A DNA stretch of 21,952 bases, taken from positions 1 through 21,952 of the forward strand of contig JAUVON010000008.1 of NCBI GenBank assembly GCA_030599175.1, written 5' to 3'. The notes under the pieces were generated by a model. That model was not told the DNA's origin. It saw only the letters and a list, made by a program, of their open reading frames with translations, and did not search any database. Positions 1 through 7,784 of this stretch are shown piece after piece; position 1 is the stretch's first letter; every line of letters starts with the position of its first letter. The stretch is from Desulfobulbaceae bacterium. GTDB taxonomy: Bacteria > Desulfobacterota > Desulfobulbia > Desulfobulbales > Desulfocapsaceae. A program made the position numbers and the translations under genes.

Positions 1-944
1 CAGCAGAAGCGGAAAAGATGACTTTTTTCAGGATCGGTACCGGCGGTACCGGCGGAACATATTATCCTATTGGTGGTTTGATTTCCCACTGCATCTCCAA
101 CCCGCCCGGCTCGAGGCCCTGCGATAAAGGTGGAAGTTGTGGTGTCCCTGGCCTGGTTGCCATAGCACAATCGGCCAACGGCTCAGTGGCTAATATCAAC
201 GCCATCAAATCCGGGGTATTGGAGTCGGGCTTTTCACAGTCGGATGTCGCATACTGGGCTTATACTGGAACCGGTATTTTTGAGAAGAAGGGAGCCGTTA
301 AAGATCTTCGTGCGCTGGCCAATTTATACCCGGAAACCATCCATCTGGTGGCCCGCAAAGGATCCGGCATAAAATCGGTGAAAGACCTCAAAGGCAAACG
401 TATTTCCATGGATGAACCTGGTTCCGGAACCCTGGTTGATGCCAGGATTATCCTTGAGGCATACGGGCTTACTGAAAAGGACGTCAAGGCAGACTATATT
501 AAGCCGAATCCGGCCATCGACAAGATCAAAGATAATCAGCTGGATGCATTTTTTATCGTTGCCGGATATCCTACGGGATCCGTCGTTGAACTGGCCTCAA
601 GCGTCGGCGGGGAGCTGGTACCTATAAATGGACCGGAAGCTGATGCAATTGTAGAAAAATATGGCTTTTTCGCCAAAGATGTTATTCCCGCAGATACCTA
701 TGAAGGTATCGGTGAAACAGAATCCCTTTCCGTTGGTGCTCAATGGGTTGTATCAGCAAAGGTGGATGAGGATCTGGTTTATCAGATTACCAAGGCAATC
801 TGGAATAAGAAGTCACGTGCACTGTTGGATAAAGGTCATGCCAAAGGTAAAATGATCACCGCTGAAACGGCGCTTGACGGTGTAGGTATTCCGCTGCACC
901 CTGGTGCAGAGCGATACTATAAAGAAGCAGGTTTGCTGAAATAA
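1..944 (+). CDS. TAXI-family TRAP transporter solute-binding protein (5' partial)
   Basis: This is the periplasmic substrate-binding subunit of a TRAP transporter of the TAXI (TRAP-associated extracytoplasmic immunogenic) type. The glycine-rich start of the mature protein, GTGGTGGTYYPIGG, is the family hallmark. The middle (KDLKGKRISMDEPGSGT) and the end (GIPLHPGAERYYKEAGL) also fit. The frame is open to the left edge and reads A-E-A-K before the first ATG at 18. That looks like the end of a Sec signal peptide with an AxA cleavage site, so the true start lies outside the window and the ATG at 18 is internal. The fused permease follows after 118 nt containing two hairpins. The substrate cannot be told from sequence; TAXI proteins of known ligand bind small organic acids such as glutamate. 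Confidence 0.93.
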   Translation, partial: AEAEKMTFFRIGTGGTGGTYYPIGGLISHCISNPPGSRPCDKGGSCGVPGLVAIAQSANGSVANINAIKSGVLESGFSQSDVAYWAYTGTGIFEKKGAVKDLRALANLYPETIHLVARKGSGIKSVKDLKGKRISMDEPGSGTLVDARIILEAYGLTEKDVKADYIKPNPAIDKIKDNQLDAFFIVAGYPTGSVVELASSVGGELVPINGPEADAIVEKYGFFAKDVIPADTYEGIGETESLSVGAQWVVSAKVDEDLVYQITKAIWNKKSRALLDKGHAKGKMITAETALDGVGIPLHPGAERYYKEAGLLK

Positions 945-968
945 ACTGTTTGTCGGCATTTGCCATGG

Positions 969-1026
969 CCGGGAGACGCGAGTTGACGTTTCCCGGTCTT
1001 TATGGTTGTCAGGCAGTTTCTGCCTG
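969..1026 (+). promoter_or_regulatory. two consecutive hairpins between binding-protein and permease genes
   Basis: The arms CCGGGAGACG (969-978) and CGTTTCCCGG (987-996) can form a 10-bp stem with one G-T pair and an 8-nt loop, followed by TCTTTAT. A second perfect 7-bp stem, CAGGCAG/CTGCCTG, spans 1010-1026 with a TTT loop. Neither has a proper T-run, so a strong terminator is unlikely. By analogy with other binding-protein operons they may stabilise the upstream mRNA or reduce read-through into the permease. That role is inference. Confidence 0.5.
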
Positions 1027-1062
1027 GTGGTAATAATAACTTAACCACAGTGCAGGTAGATT

Positions 1063-3084
1063 TTGGAAATCGATCAAGATCTTTCGCAAAAACTGGAAGA
1101 GGAATACGATCCGGAAATGCAAATGCGCCCCATGGCACCACCTGCCACATGGGTCGTAGGGGCGCTTCTTGCTGCATTGTCATGTTTTCACTATTACACC
1201 GCAGGTTTTGGGTTGCTCAGGGAGTCCACCCATCGTGGGATCCATCTTGCATTTGTTCTGGGGCTGATTTTTCTGGTTTTCGGTTTCAGGAAGAAATCCA
1301 AAAAGAACGGATTTCCGGCCATAGGCCGGATCCCGATTTATGACTGGTTGCTGGCGATTATTGCCGCGGTTACATGTCTCTATATACCATATGTGTTTGA
1401 TGATCTGGCCTTTCGTGTAGGGGATCCGCTTCCTGTTGATGTGATCTTTGGCAGTATAATGATCATACTGACCCTTGAGGCCACCCGAAGGTCGATGGGC
1501 ATTGCGTTACCTGTGATCGCCCTCTGTTTTATTCTCTACGCCCTGTTTGGGCGATATGCTCCCGGTGTTCTCGTTCACCCCGGTGCAAGCTGGAAGGGAT
1601 TGGTGAACCATTTATATCTTACCAGCCAGGGTATTTACGGTATCGCAGTGGGGGTCGTTGCCACCTATGTCTTTCATTTCGTGCTGTTTGGTGTGCTGGC
1701 TAACCGCGTCGGTGCCGGCCAGCTCTTTATCGATCTTGCCTCCTGCGTGGCTGGGCGTTATGCAGGTGGGCCGGCCAAGGTAAGTGTCTTCTCTTCGGCC
1801 CTTTTCGGTATGATCTCCGGCTCTTCAATCGCAAACACGGTCACCACCGGAGCGCTTACCATCCCGGCTATGAAACGGGTCGGATATGAACCTCATTTTG
1901 CCGCCGCCGTTGAGGCTACATCCAGTACCGGTGGGCAGATTACACCACCTATTATGGGAGCGGCCGCTTTTATCATGATTGAATTTCTGGAAGTGCCTTA
2001 CCAGACAATTCTGTTGGCTGCAACGGTTCCGGCTCTGATGCATTATCTCGGTATTTTTACTATGGTCCACCTGGAGGCCAAGCGTTTGGGTTTACGGGGA
2101 TTGCGGCCGGATGAGATGCCCCGTTTCACCAAAGTGTTACGGGAAGGCTGGCCTACCCTGATTCCGCTGGTTCTTCTTGTTGCCATCATTACCTCCGGTC
2201 GAACACCTTATAACGCAGCATTCTGGGGAATAACAGCTTGTATTGTAGTTGGATTTCTTAATCCTAAAAATCGGTTGACCTTCTCGGATCTCTACGACTG
2301 TTTCAGGCTGGGGGCTAAGTACGCCCTGGCTGTTGGTGCCTCGGCCGCTGCCGTCGGAATTATCGTCGGCGTGGTAAGCCTTACAGGTATGGGGTTCAAG
2401 GTCTCCTTTATGGTGACCAGTGCAGCCCAGCAGCTGGCTGAGATGATTGTCCCCCTTGTTCCGTTCGGCCTCACGGATCTGTCGGCAGTTACACTGTTTT
2501 TAACTCTGATCTTCACCGCTATTGCCTGCATACTTCTTGGGGCCGGTATACCGACTACTGCTACTTATATAGTATTGGTTTCGATTGCCGCACCGGCTCT
2601 TGGGCTTCTCGGGGTGGCTCCCATCGTGGCCCATTTCTTTGTCTTCTACTATGGTGTGCTGGCCGATATAACACCGCCGGTTGCCCTGGCTGCGTATGCG
2701 GGGGCAGGGATCGCAGGTGCCAATCCTTTTAAGGCCGGTAATACCGCCTTCCGACTGGCAGCGGCTAAAGCGCTGGTGCCCTTTGTTTTCATCTATTCGC
2801 CGGCTATGCTGATTGTTACAGATGGGTTTACATGGCAGGCCTTTGTATCAACAGTTACCGGGTGTGCTATCGGTATCATTTTCATTGGAGCTGCCCTGAC
2901 AGGCTATTTCCTTACTCATATGTTGATGGTTGAGAGACTGGTGACCTTTGCTGCATCTCTGCTGCTTGTAGCACCCGGCATCAGGAGCGGACTGGTTGGT
3001 CTGGTGTTGATGAGTCCTGTTCTGGTAAGTCAGTTTGTCAGGTGGAAGACAAAGAAAAAACAGCAAGGGATTGAAAGCAAATAA
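1063..3084 (+). CDS. TRAP transporter fused permease (4TM/12TM, DctQM type)
   Basis: This 673-aa integral membrane protein combines the small (DctQ-like) and large (DctM-like) TRAP subunits, as is usual in TAXI systems. A soluble, acidic N-terminus of about 25 residues is followed by roughly four membrane segments (residues about 28-160). The large DctM part then carries typical glycine-rich stretches, such as GMISGSSIANTVTTGALTIP and STGGQITPPIMGAAAF, and later LLGAGIPTTATYIVL and YYGVLADITPPVALAAYAGAG. It would drive Na+- or H+-coupled uptake of the ligand delivered by the upstream binding protein. The frame is closed by a TAG at 1057-1059, so the first usable start is the TTG at 1063, with only a weak AGGTAG ribosome site. 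An internal ATG about 18 codons later is an alternative start. Confidence 0.93.
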   Translation: MEIDQDLSQKLEEEYDPEMQMRPMAPPATWVVGALLAALSCFHYYTAGFGLLRESTHRGIHLAFVLGLIFLVFGFRKKSKKNGFPAIGRIPIYDWLLAIIAAVTCLYIPYVFDDLAFRVGDPLPVDVIFGSIMIILTLEATRRSMGIALPVIALCFILYALFGRYAPGVLVHPGASWKGLVNHLYLTSQGIYGIAVGVVATYVFHFVLFGVLANRVGAGQLFIDLASCVAGRYAGGPAKVSVFSSALFGMISGSSIANTVTTGALTIPAMKRVGYEPHFAAAVEATSSTGGQITPPIMGAAAFIMIEFLEVPYQTILLAATVPALMHYLGIFTMVHLEAKRLGLRGLRPDEMPRFTKVLREGWPTLIPLVLLVAIITSGRTPYNAAFWGITACIVVGFLNPKNRLTFSDLYDCFRLGAKYALAVGASAAAVGIIVGVVSLTGMGFKVSFMVTSAAQQLAEMIVPLVPFGLTDLSAVTLFLTLIFTAIACILLGAGIPTTATYIVLVSIAAPALGLLGVAPIVAHFFVFYYGVLADITPPVALAAYAGAGIAGANPFKAGNTAFRLAAAKALVPFVFIYSPAMLIVTDGFTWQAFVSTVTGCAIGIIFIGAALTGYFLTHMLMVERLVTFAASLLLVAPGIRSGLVGLVLMSPVLVSQFVRWKTKKKQQGIESK

Positions 3085-3087
3085 CAT

Positions 3088-3882
3088 ATGTCTACCAAGA
3101 TTGTCTCTGTATACGGTTATGGCCGGTTTGGAAAGGTCTGGGCAGATATCCTGGCCGAAAATTTCCAGGTAAAAGTATTTTCAAGGCGTGGGTTAACGCC
3201 CGAAGAAGTTAGTTCCGGCCTTGAAATAGCCAATGAAAGGGGAATTTACGATTGTGACGCACTCTTCTTTTGCGTTGCTATATCTGCTTTTGAGGAGGTG
3301 CTGAAAAAGTCATCTCAATATTGCAATAAAGGAACGATTTTTTTTGATACCTGTTCTGTGAAGGTCTTCCCTGCCAAATGGATGAAGAAGTATCTGCCCG
3401 AGGGAAGTACGATTATTGCTACCCACCCTATGTTCGGCCCTGATTCGTACCTGCAGACAGAAAGAAAACTTCCCATAGTGATGTGCAATATCAACGCAGA
3501 TACAGAAACCATTGAAGAATGGGCATGTTATTTTAAGTCAAAGTCATTACAGGTTGAAATAATGACTACCGAAAAACATGACCAGATGACCGCCTATTCC
3601 CAGGGAATTACTCATTATGTAGGCAGAGTGCTGGCTGATCTGGATTTACATCCCACACTTGTCGACACCCTTGGCTATCAAAAAGTGCTGGAGGTCATCG
3701 AGCAGACATGCAATGACAGTTGGCAACTGTTTTTAGATCTTCAAAATTATAATCCTTATGGTAAGAAGATGAGGGAGAGTCTACATGAATCTGTCGAGAG
3801 AGTAAATTCAGCCTTGCAGCAAGAGAGTAATGATATAGAACCACATGAAACTATTAACAAAGATCAGAAAAAAGGAGAGTAA
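3088..3882 (+). CDS. prephenate/arogenate dehydrogenase-like protein (TyrA family)
   Basis: This 264-aa cytosolic protein of the TyrA family would oxidatively decarboxylate prephenate (or arogenate) with NAD(P)+ in tyrosine synthesis. An N-terminal Rossmann motif, GYGRFG, lies at residues 10-15. The family signature THPMFGP is at 112-118. A helical segment follows with EKHDQMTAYSQGITHYVGR (162-180), matching the conserved H-D and SQ..TH.VGR positions of TyrA. There is no chorismate-mutase or ACT domain. The charged last 25 residues look like a linker or tail. It starts 3 nt after the permease stop and ends 3 nt before the DsrE-like gene, so co-transcription is likely. Whether it is the housekeeping TyrA or serves a pathway tied to the transported compound is unclear. 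Confidence 0.85.
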   Translation: MSTKIVSVYGYGRFGKVWADILAENFQVKVFSRRGLTPEEVSSGLEIANERGIYDCDALFFCVAISAFEEVLKKSSQYCNKGTIFFDTCSVKVFPAKWMKKYLPEGSTIIATHPMFGPDSYLQTERKLPIVMCNINADTETIEEWACYFKSKSLQVEIMTTEKHDQMTAYSQGITHYVGRVLADLDLHPTLVDTLGYQKVLEVIEQTCNDSWQLFLDLQNYNPYGKKMRESLHESVERVNSALQQESNDIEPHETINKDQKKGE

Positions 3883-3885
3883 CAA

Positions 3886-4239
3886 ATGGAAACTCAGAAG
3901 AAAGTTATCTTTGCATTCAGGGGGGATCCCCTCTGTTTTATCCATGTCCTTCTCAATGGCATCGACCTCTATGAACGGGGCCAGGAAGGATTGATTGTTA
4001 TTGAGGGAGATGCTGTGACACTCGTTCCAGAGATGGCTAAATCCGACCATTTTCTTTTTACTCTTTATCAGAAAGCTAAAGGATTAGGTATTCTGCATGG
4101 AGCCTGCAAGGCATGTTCTGTTAAGCTCAAGGTTGAGAAAGAAATTGAAAAAGAGGGGATTCCGTTGATTGGAGATATGTCGGGACATCCCTCCATGGGC
4201 AGCTTTATTGAAAAAGGGTACGGGGTTATTACGTTTTAG
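3886..4239 (+). CDS. DsrE-like small cytoplasmic protein
   Basis: This is a 117-aa soluble protein with an alternating beta-alpha pattern: an N-terminal strand VIFAFRGDP, a central GLIVIEGDAV strand, and HGACKACS near residue 71. That pattern recalls the DsrE/DsrF/YchN fold, whose members act in sulfur relay or as small trimeric accessory proteins. Cys74 and Cys77 in GACKAC sit where DsrE-like proteins often carry a functional cysteine. A good ribosome site (AAAGGAG) precedes the ATG, 3 nt after the TyrA-like stop, so it is the last gene of the TRAP unit. Family assignment is from overall pattern only. A sulfur-transfer role is not demonstrated. Confidence 0.7.
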   Translation: METQKKVIFAFRGDPLCFIHVLLNGIDLYERGQEGLIVIEGDAVTLVPEMAKSDHFLFTLYQKAKGLGILHGACKACSVKLKVEKEIEKEGIPLIGDMSGHPSMGSFIEKGYGVITF

Positions 4240-4252
4240 TGCCTTGGAAATT

Positions 4253-4471
4253 ATGAAAAAGCGTCTGCTCACAATCCTGTTCCTGCTTGTTATCGGTCTT
4301 GGCGGAAGCAGGCTCCAGAAGGAAAAAGAGTGGGCTCTGCGTATGTTGGCTCTCACACTTGATCTGCGTGATGTTTCCACCGTGCTATGGGGATCAATCC
4401 CGTTCGGCAGAAAGTCGGGCCATGGTAGCCCTGATAACACCTGCGGACTTCGGTGGTATTATCTCAGCTGA
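4253..4471 (+). CDS. doubtful small ORF with signal-like N-terminus
   Basis: This is a 72-codon reading frame in the gap between the DsrE-like gene and the convergent M48 gene. It starts MKKRLLTILFLLVIGLGG, which looks like a signal peptide or membrane anchor, and a GGA six bases upstream could act as a weak ribosome site. The rest has no recognisable family and includes a low-complexity charged stretch. Its last 13 bases overlap the 3' end of the M48 gene. It may be a genuine small secreted protein, the front of a broken gene, or chance. Confidence 0.25.
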   Translation: MKKRLLTILFLLVIGLGGSRLQKEKEWALRMLALTLDLRDVSTVLWGSIPFGRKSGHGSPDNTCGLRWYYLS

Positions 4472-5271
4472 TAAACAGGGCGTGGTCCCTGCTCGAGATA
4501 GTAGGGCATCATCTGCGCCGCCAGGTTGGAGAGGTTCTGCTGACGGTTTGCGGGTGCCGGATGGGTGGAGAGGAATTGCGGTGGGGTTTTTCCTCCGACC
4601 TTGCCCATTTTCTGCCAGAGCGTAGCTGCAGCCCTTGGGTCATAACCTGCTCTTGCAGCAATTTCGATTCCCATGACATCCGCTTCGGTTTCCGAAGTCC
4701 TGCTGTTTGGCAGGGTGATTGCCAGTGCCGCCGCGGCAACACTGCCGCCAAGAATAGCCCCCCTGTGACTGCTGTTCCGCGAGGCAATTGCAAGTCCCAT
4801 TATGCCTAGCTGAGAAGCCATGGCCACAGACATTCTTTCGGCTGTATGGTTGGCCAGGGCATGGGAGATTTCATGGCCCATGACCTGGGCAACCTCATCG
4901 TCGGTTGCCTGAATCTTATTAAGCAGCCCTGTATAAATTGCCATTTTGCCGCCGGCCATGCACCAGGCATTTACCATCTCCGGATCATCAATGACCTTTA
5001 CGCTCCACTCCCAGTCACGTGTATGGGGATAGAGGCGGATTGCCTGGGCTATCAGTCGACCGGTGATATGCCGGATTCGAGCTGAGGTTGCAGGATCAGA
5101 ATCAATCTGTCCTTTTTGCTGCAATGGACGTAGGGTCTGCACATAGGCTTCCCTGGATGCGGAAATTGCATGTTCAGGGGAAACAAGCATGAGCTGGTGA
5201 CGGCCGGTAGGACTGGTGGCACAGGCCGAAATTGTCAGCAGAAGCAGGAGGAGTAATAGGTTTTTTATCAT
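4459..5271 (-). CDS. M48-family metallopeptidase, lipoprotein
   Basis: This 270-aa zinc peptidase is probably anchored as a lipoprotein on the periplasmic side of the membrane. A lipoprotein signal peptide with lipobox I-S-A-C puts the lipidated Cys at residue 17. The zinc-binding HEISH motif is at 133-137, the third ligand is probably Glu196 in SETEADVMG, and the STHP motif typical of the family is at 235-238. The layout matches the LoiP/YcaL class of small M48 lipoproteins linked in E. coli to outer-membrane protein quality control. It stands alone on this strand and is divergent from the tiny two-gene unit at 5334-5647. Confidence 0.9.
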   Translation of the reverse strand: MIKNLLLLLLLLTISACATSPTGRHQLMLVSPEHAISASREAYVQTLRPLQQKGQIDSDPATSARIRHITGRLIAQAIRLYPHTRDWEWSVKVIDDPEMVNAWCMAGGKMAIYTGLLNKIQATDDEVAQVMGHEISHALANHTAERMSVAMASQLGIMGLAIASRNSSHRGAILGGSVAAAALAITLPNSRTSETEADVMGIEIAARAGYDPRAAATLWQKMGKVGGKTPPQFLSTHPAPANRQQNLSNLAAQMMPYYLEQGPRPVYQLR

Positions 5272-5333
5272 AGCAGGTGAAACAGTAATAATTTAATCGT
5301 TTCTGACAAGTCAAATATAAAGTAAGCTTTCTT

Positions 5334-5477
5334 TTGGAGCCGGAAATTATTCGGCGACGGTTCCATAAAGGTCTGGATAATTTCAACCACCTGTATAAAA
5401 ATTTGGTAAGCGCCTGGGTGGAATATGATAATTCGGGTGAGACACCGAGCGTAATTGATATGGGAGAAAATGAATGA
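5334..5477 (+). CDS. 47-aa small protein, first gene of a coupled pair
   Basis: This is an open frame of 47 codons that can start at the TTG at 5334; a TGA closes it a few codons upstream. The product is charged (EIIRRRFHKGLDNFNHLYKN) and ends with an acidic tail. Its TGA at 5475-5477 overlaps the ATG of the next gene at 5474 in the ATGA arrangement, which suggests translational coupling. No ribosome site is evident for the TTG, so the start is uncertain. I do not recognise the family. Its position before an antitoxin-like protein invites, but does not prove, a toxin-antitoxin reading. Confidence 0.4.
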   Translation: MEPEIIRRRFHKGLDNFNHLYKNLVSAWVEYDNSGETPSVIDMGENE

Positions 5478-5647
5478 AAACAGATATTCGTGATAAAGAT
5501 TTTCAGGGTGTAGAAGAGGCTCTGCGGCGGGCCGGAATTCGGGCGAGAAAAATAGCTGAACAAACCAATACCCCTTTGGTTATTCTTAAAGATGGTCAAA
5601 TCATCAAAAAGAAGGTGAGTACAGGTGATAAGAAAAAAACAAACTGA
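5474..5647 (+). CDS. 57-aa antitoxin-like small protein
   Basis: A GGGAGAAA ribosome site lies just before the ATG. The 57-aa product has an amphipathic helix (EEALRRAGIRARKIAEQTN) followed by a short strand-turn-strand, TPLVILKDGQIIKKKV, and a lysine-rich tail. The ala/arg-rich helix, then T.TPLV..DG.I, resembles the short Phd/VapB-like antitoxins and related tiny orphan proteins common in bacterial genomes. It overlaps the upstream 47-aa frame by 4 nt. Resemblance is by pattern only, and the partner is not a known toxin type. Confidence 0.55.
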   Translation: MKTDIRDKDFQGVEEALRRAGIRARKIAEQTNTPLVILKDGQIIKKKVSTGDKKKTN

Positions 5648-5781
5648 ATAGTTTATTGACGGATACAAGCAGATGGTCAGCACGACAAACGAATAGGCCC
5701 TGGAGAAAATGATCAGCCTGGAACGTGCTTTCTGTGGTGGGTGAATGTGGCTTTTGGGTTGCGGGCATTGTCAGTCTAGGG

Positions 5782-5797
5782 TTTTTACGATTCCATC
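5782..5797. repeat. lone terminal repeat of the palindromic repeat family
   Basis: The 16 bases TTTTTACGATTCCATC are the exact reverse complement of the left terminal repeat of the element at 7812-7827. No internal hairpin sequence follows on either side. It may be a solo end left by decay, or a short relative of the family. It lies about 45 bases before the SprT-like gene. Confidence 0.5.
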
Positions 5798-5841
5798 TTG
5801 TTTGATGGTTTGGTTTTATAACAGCGAGGAGCAGAGCAGGA

Positions 5842-6969
5842 ATGCAGGGTTTCAATATAGAAAAATATAGAGCAATCTGGCTCAATCAATTGCTCGTAGA
5901 ATATGAAGAAATATGCTGGAGCTACGGGTTGGAGCTGTCCACGCCTGTATTTGAGATTTCAGATTCAAAAAGAGAGGTTGGCTCATACCACTCCTCGACC
6001 AGAACGCTGCGATTGAGCCGATATCTGATTACGGAAAACCCCTGGGCGGTAACCCTGCAGGTATTAAAGCATGAGATGGCCCATCAGCTTTGTGCAGAAC
6101 AATTTGGAGGCAGGGAAAAAGGGCATGGCCCGGATTTTCAGGGGGCATGCAGGCTTCTTGGAGTTGAGCCGGAATTTTGCCGGGCACAGTCCTCCCTGCC
6201 TGAACTACAGAAAGAGCTGGAAAAAGGATCAGATTTATCGGAGGTGGGGCGGAAGTTTATCAGTAAAGTTGAAAAATTGTTTGCTCTTGCCGGGTCGCCA
6301 AATGAAAATGAAGCGACGCTGGCAATGCAGAAAGCCAATGAACTGATAGAAAAATATAACCTCAGCTTCCTTGACGCAGGAGAGAAACAGGATTTCGGTT
6401 ACACCGTCATCAACAGAAAAAGAAAGCGGATTGAAGGTTATCAGCGGCATATCTGTCGAATTCTGCAGGATTTCTTTTTTGTCAGGGTGGTTACGTCATC
6501 CATATATGATCCGATAACCGATCAGACCTATAAGATCATCGAATTCCTTGGCACCAGGGAAAATGTGACTATTGGTGAATATTGTTACTTTTTTCTTGAA
6601 AATAAACTGGTTTCCCTTTGGAGTCACAATCGTCATAAATTTAAAGGGAATACCCGAACTGAAAAAAACAGTTATTATCTCGGACTGCTTAACGGGTTTT
6701 ACAATAAACTGGAAAAACAGAAGGACAAGGCGATAGAGAAAAATGCAGAAGTAACTGTAGGAAACATGGCTCTGACGGTCGCGGAGAGAGAACTCGACGG
6801 TTATGTCAGCAGCAGGTTTCCCCGGCTGCAAAAAGTGTCCAGGCGAACAGCGAAGGTTTATAGAAATACCTATAACGACGGTGTGGAAACTGGAAAGACC
6901 ATTACCCTTGCAAAAGGGGTTGCCGCAGAGTCGGTTCAAAGCGGAAGATTCTTATCAGAAAGGATATAG
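5842..6969 (+). CDS. SprT-like zinc-metalloprotease domain protein with DUF2786
   Basis: This 375-aa soluble protein has a SprT-like domain in the first 120 residues. The zinc site HEMAH is at residues 77-81 with a third histidine at 95 (GHGPDF). A short DUF2786-type helical segment follows (about 137-178: KFISKVEKLFALAG.. to ANELIEKYNLS). The remaining 190 residues match the C-terminal region usually linked to DUF2786, ending in a basic stretch. SprT-like domains are protease-like and in eukaryotes cut DNA-protein crosslinks; the role of this bacterial fusion is unknown. The start ATG has an AGCAGGA ribosome site. The stop is 1 nt before the GTG of xdhC. Confidence 0.85.
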   Translation: MQGFNIEKYRAIWLNQLLVEYEEICWSYGLELSTPVFEISDSKREVGSYHSSTRTLRLSRYLITENPWAVTLQVLKHEMAHQLCAEQFGGREKGHGPDFQGACRLLGVEPEFCRAQSSLPELQKELEKGSDLSEVGRKFISKVEKLFALAGSPNENEATLAMQKANELIEKYNLSFLDAGEKQDFGYTVINRKRKRIEGYQRHICRILQDFFFVRVVTSSIYDPITDQTYKIIEFLGTRENVTIGEYCYFFLENKLVSLWSHNRHKFKGNTRTEKNSYYLGLLNGFYNKLEKQKDKAIEKNAEVTVGNMALTVAERELDGYVSSRFPRLQKVSRRTAKVYRNTYNDGVETGKTITLAKGVAAESVQSGRFLSERI

Positions 6970-6970
6970 A

Positions 6971-7780
6971 GTGGAAAAGGAAGTTATCGATAATTTAGGA
7001 GAGTGTTTACGGGTAGATATTCCAGTGGCCCTTGTGACGGTTATTGATAATGGTAGTTCCTCCCGCGGACAGAGTGGAGCCATGATGGTCATATGGGGAG
7101 AATCAGAGAGCTGTGGCAGCGTTGGCGGTGGCAGCCTTGAATTCTGGGTAATGGCTGAGGCAAGAAAATGTCTGGCGGCAGGACTGAGCCGGGAAGTGAG
7201 TTTCACTCCTGAAACGGAAGGTGAACTCGTGAATTCCTGTGGCGGAACGACCCGGTTATTTATTCGTGTTTTTTATAGCGGACCACGACTGATTATCATT
7301 GGTGGTGGTCATGTGGGACTGGAGTTATACCATCTTGCTCTTCTTCAGGGGTTTCGTGTTGTGGTGATAGATGACAGAGAGGATTTTATTGACCATGCCA
7401 GGTTTCCCAAAGCGGAGATAGTACTTGCCGATGATTTTGACAAGGTTTTAGCCGATTACCCCATCACAAAAGATTGCTATATAACAATCGCCACCCGAAC
7501 ACATGCAACGGACGAACAGGCCCTTGAGGCTATCATTGGATCAGAGGCAGGGTATATTGGTATGATCGGGAGTTCCAGTAAGATAAAAGAAATCTACCAC
7601 CACCTTCTGGATCGAGGGGTGTCACGGGAAAATTTAGACACGGTATATGCGCCGATGGGGCTCAATATAGCAACGGTAAAACCGAAAGAGATCGCATTGA
7701 GTATTATGGGTGAAATTCTTCTGGTGAAAAACAATGGTTCGACCGAGCATATGCGGACGGTGAAAAATATCAGCTACTAA
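6971..7780 (+). CDS. xdhC: XdhC-family molybdenum-enzyme maturation protein
   Basis: This is a 269-aa protein of the XdhC/CoxI family, whose members help insert sulfurated molybdenum cofactor into xanthine-dehydrogenase-like enzymes. The N-terminal XdhC_CoxI segment has SSSRGQSGAMMVI (29-41) and GSVGGGSLE (49-57). The conserved C-G-G is at residues 90-92. A Rossmann domain begins with RLIIIGGGHVG (106-116), and the end has the family pattern APMGLNIATVKPKEIALSIMGEI with a typical gap before it. I chose the GTG at 6971, preceded by AAAGGAT at about 6 nt. The longer frame reaching back to 6803 lies inside the SprT-like gene. No molybdenum hydroxylase is encoded in the window, so its client is elsewhere. 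Confidence 0.85.
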   Translation: MEKEVIDNLGECLRVDIPVALVTVIDNGSSSRGQSGAMMVIWGESESCGSVGGGSLEFWVMAEARKCLAAGLSREVSFTPETEGELVNSCGGTTRLFIRVFYSGPRLIIIGGGHVGLELYHLALLQGFRVVVIDDREDFIDHARFPKAEIVLADDFDKVLADYPITKDCYITIATRTHATDEQALEAIIGSEAGYIGMIGSSSKIKEIYHHLLDRGVSRENLDTVYAPMGLNIATVKPKEIALSIMGEILLVKNNGSTEHMRTVKNISY

Positions 7781-7784
7781 GTGC

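Noticed and set aside
4084..4440. 118-codon minus-strand frame opposite the DsrE-like gene
   Set aside because: It is antisense to a better-supported gene, has low-quality composition and no family.
6803..6970. Longer xdhC start reaching back into the SprT-like gene
   Set aside because: The GTG at 6971 has a ribosome site and gives the family's usual N-terminus; the extension is out of frame with, but inside, a well-supported gene.
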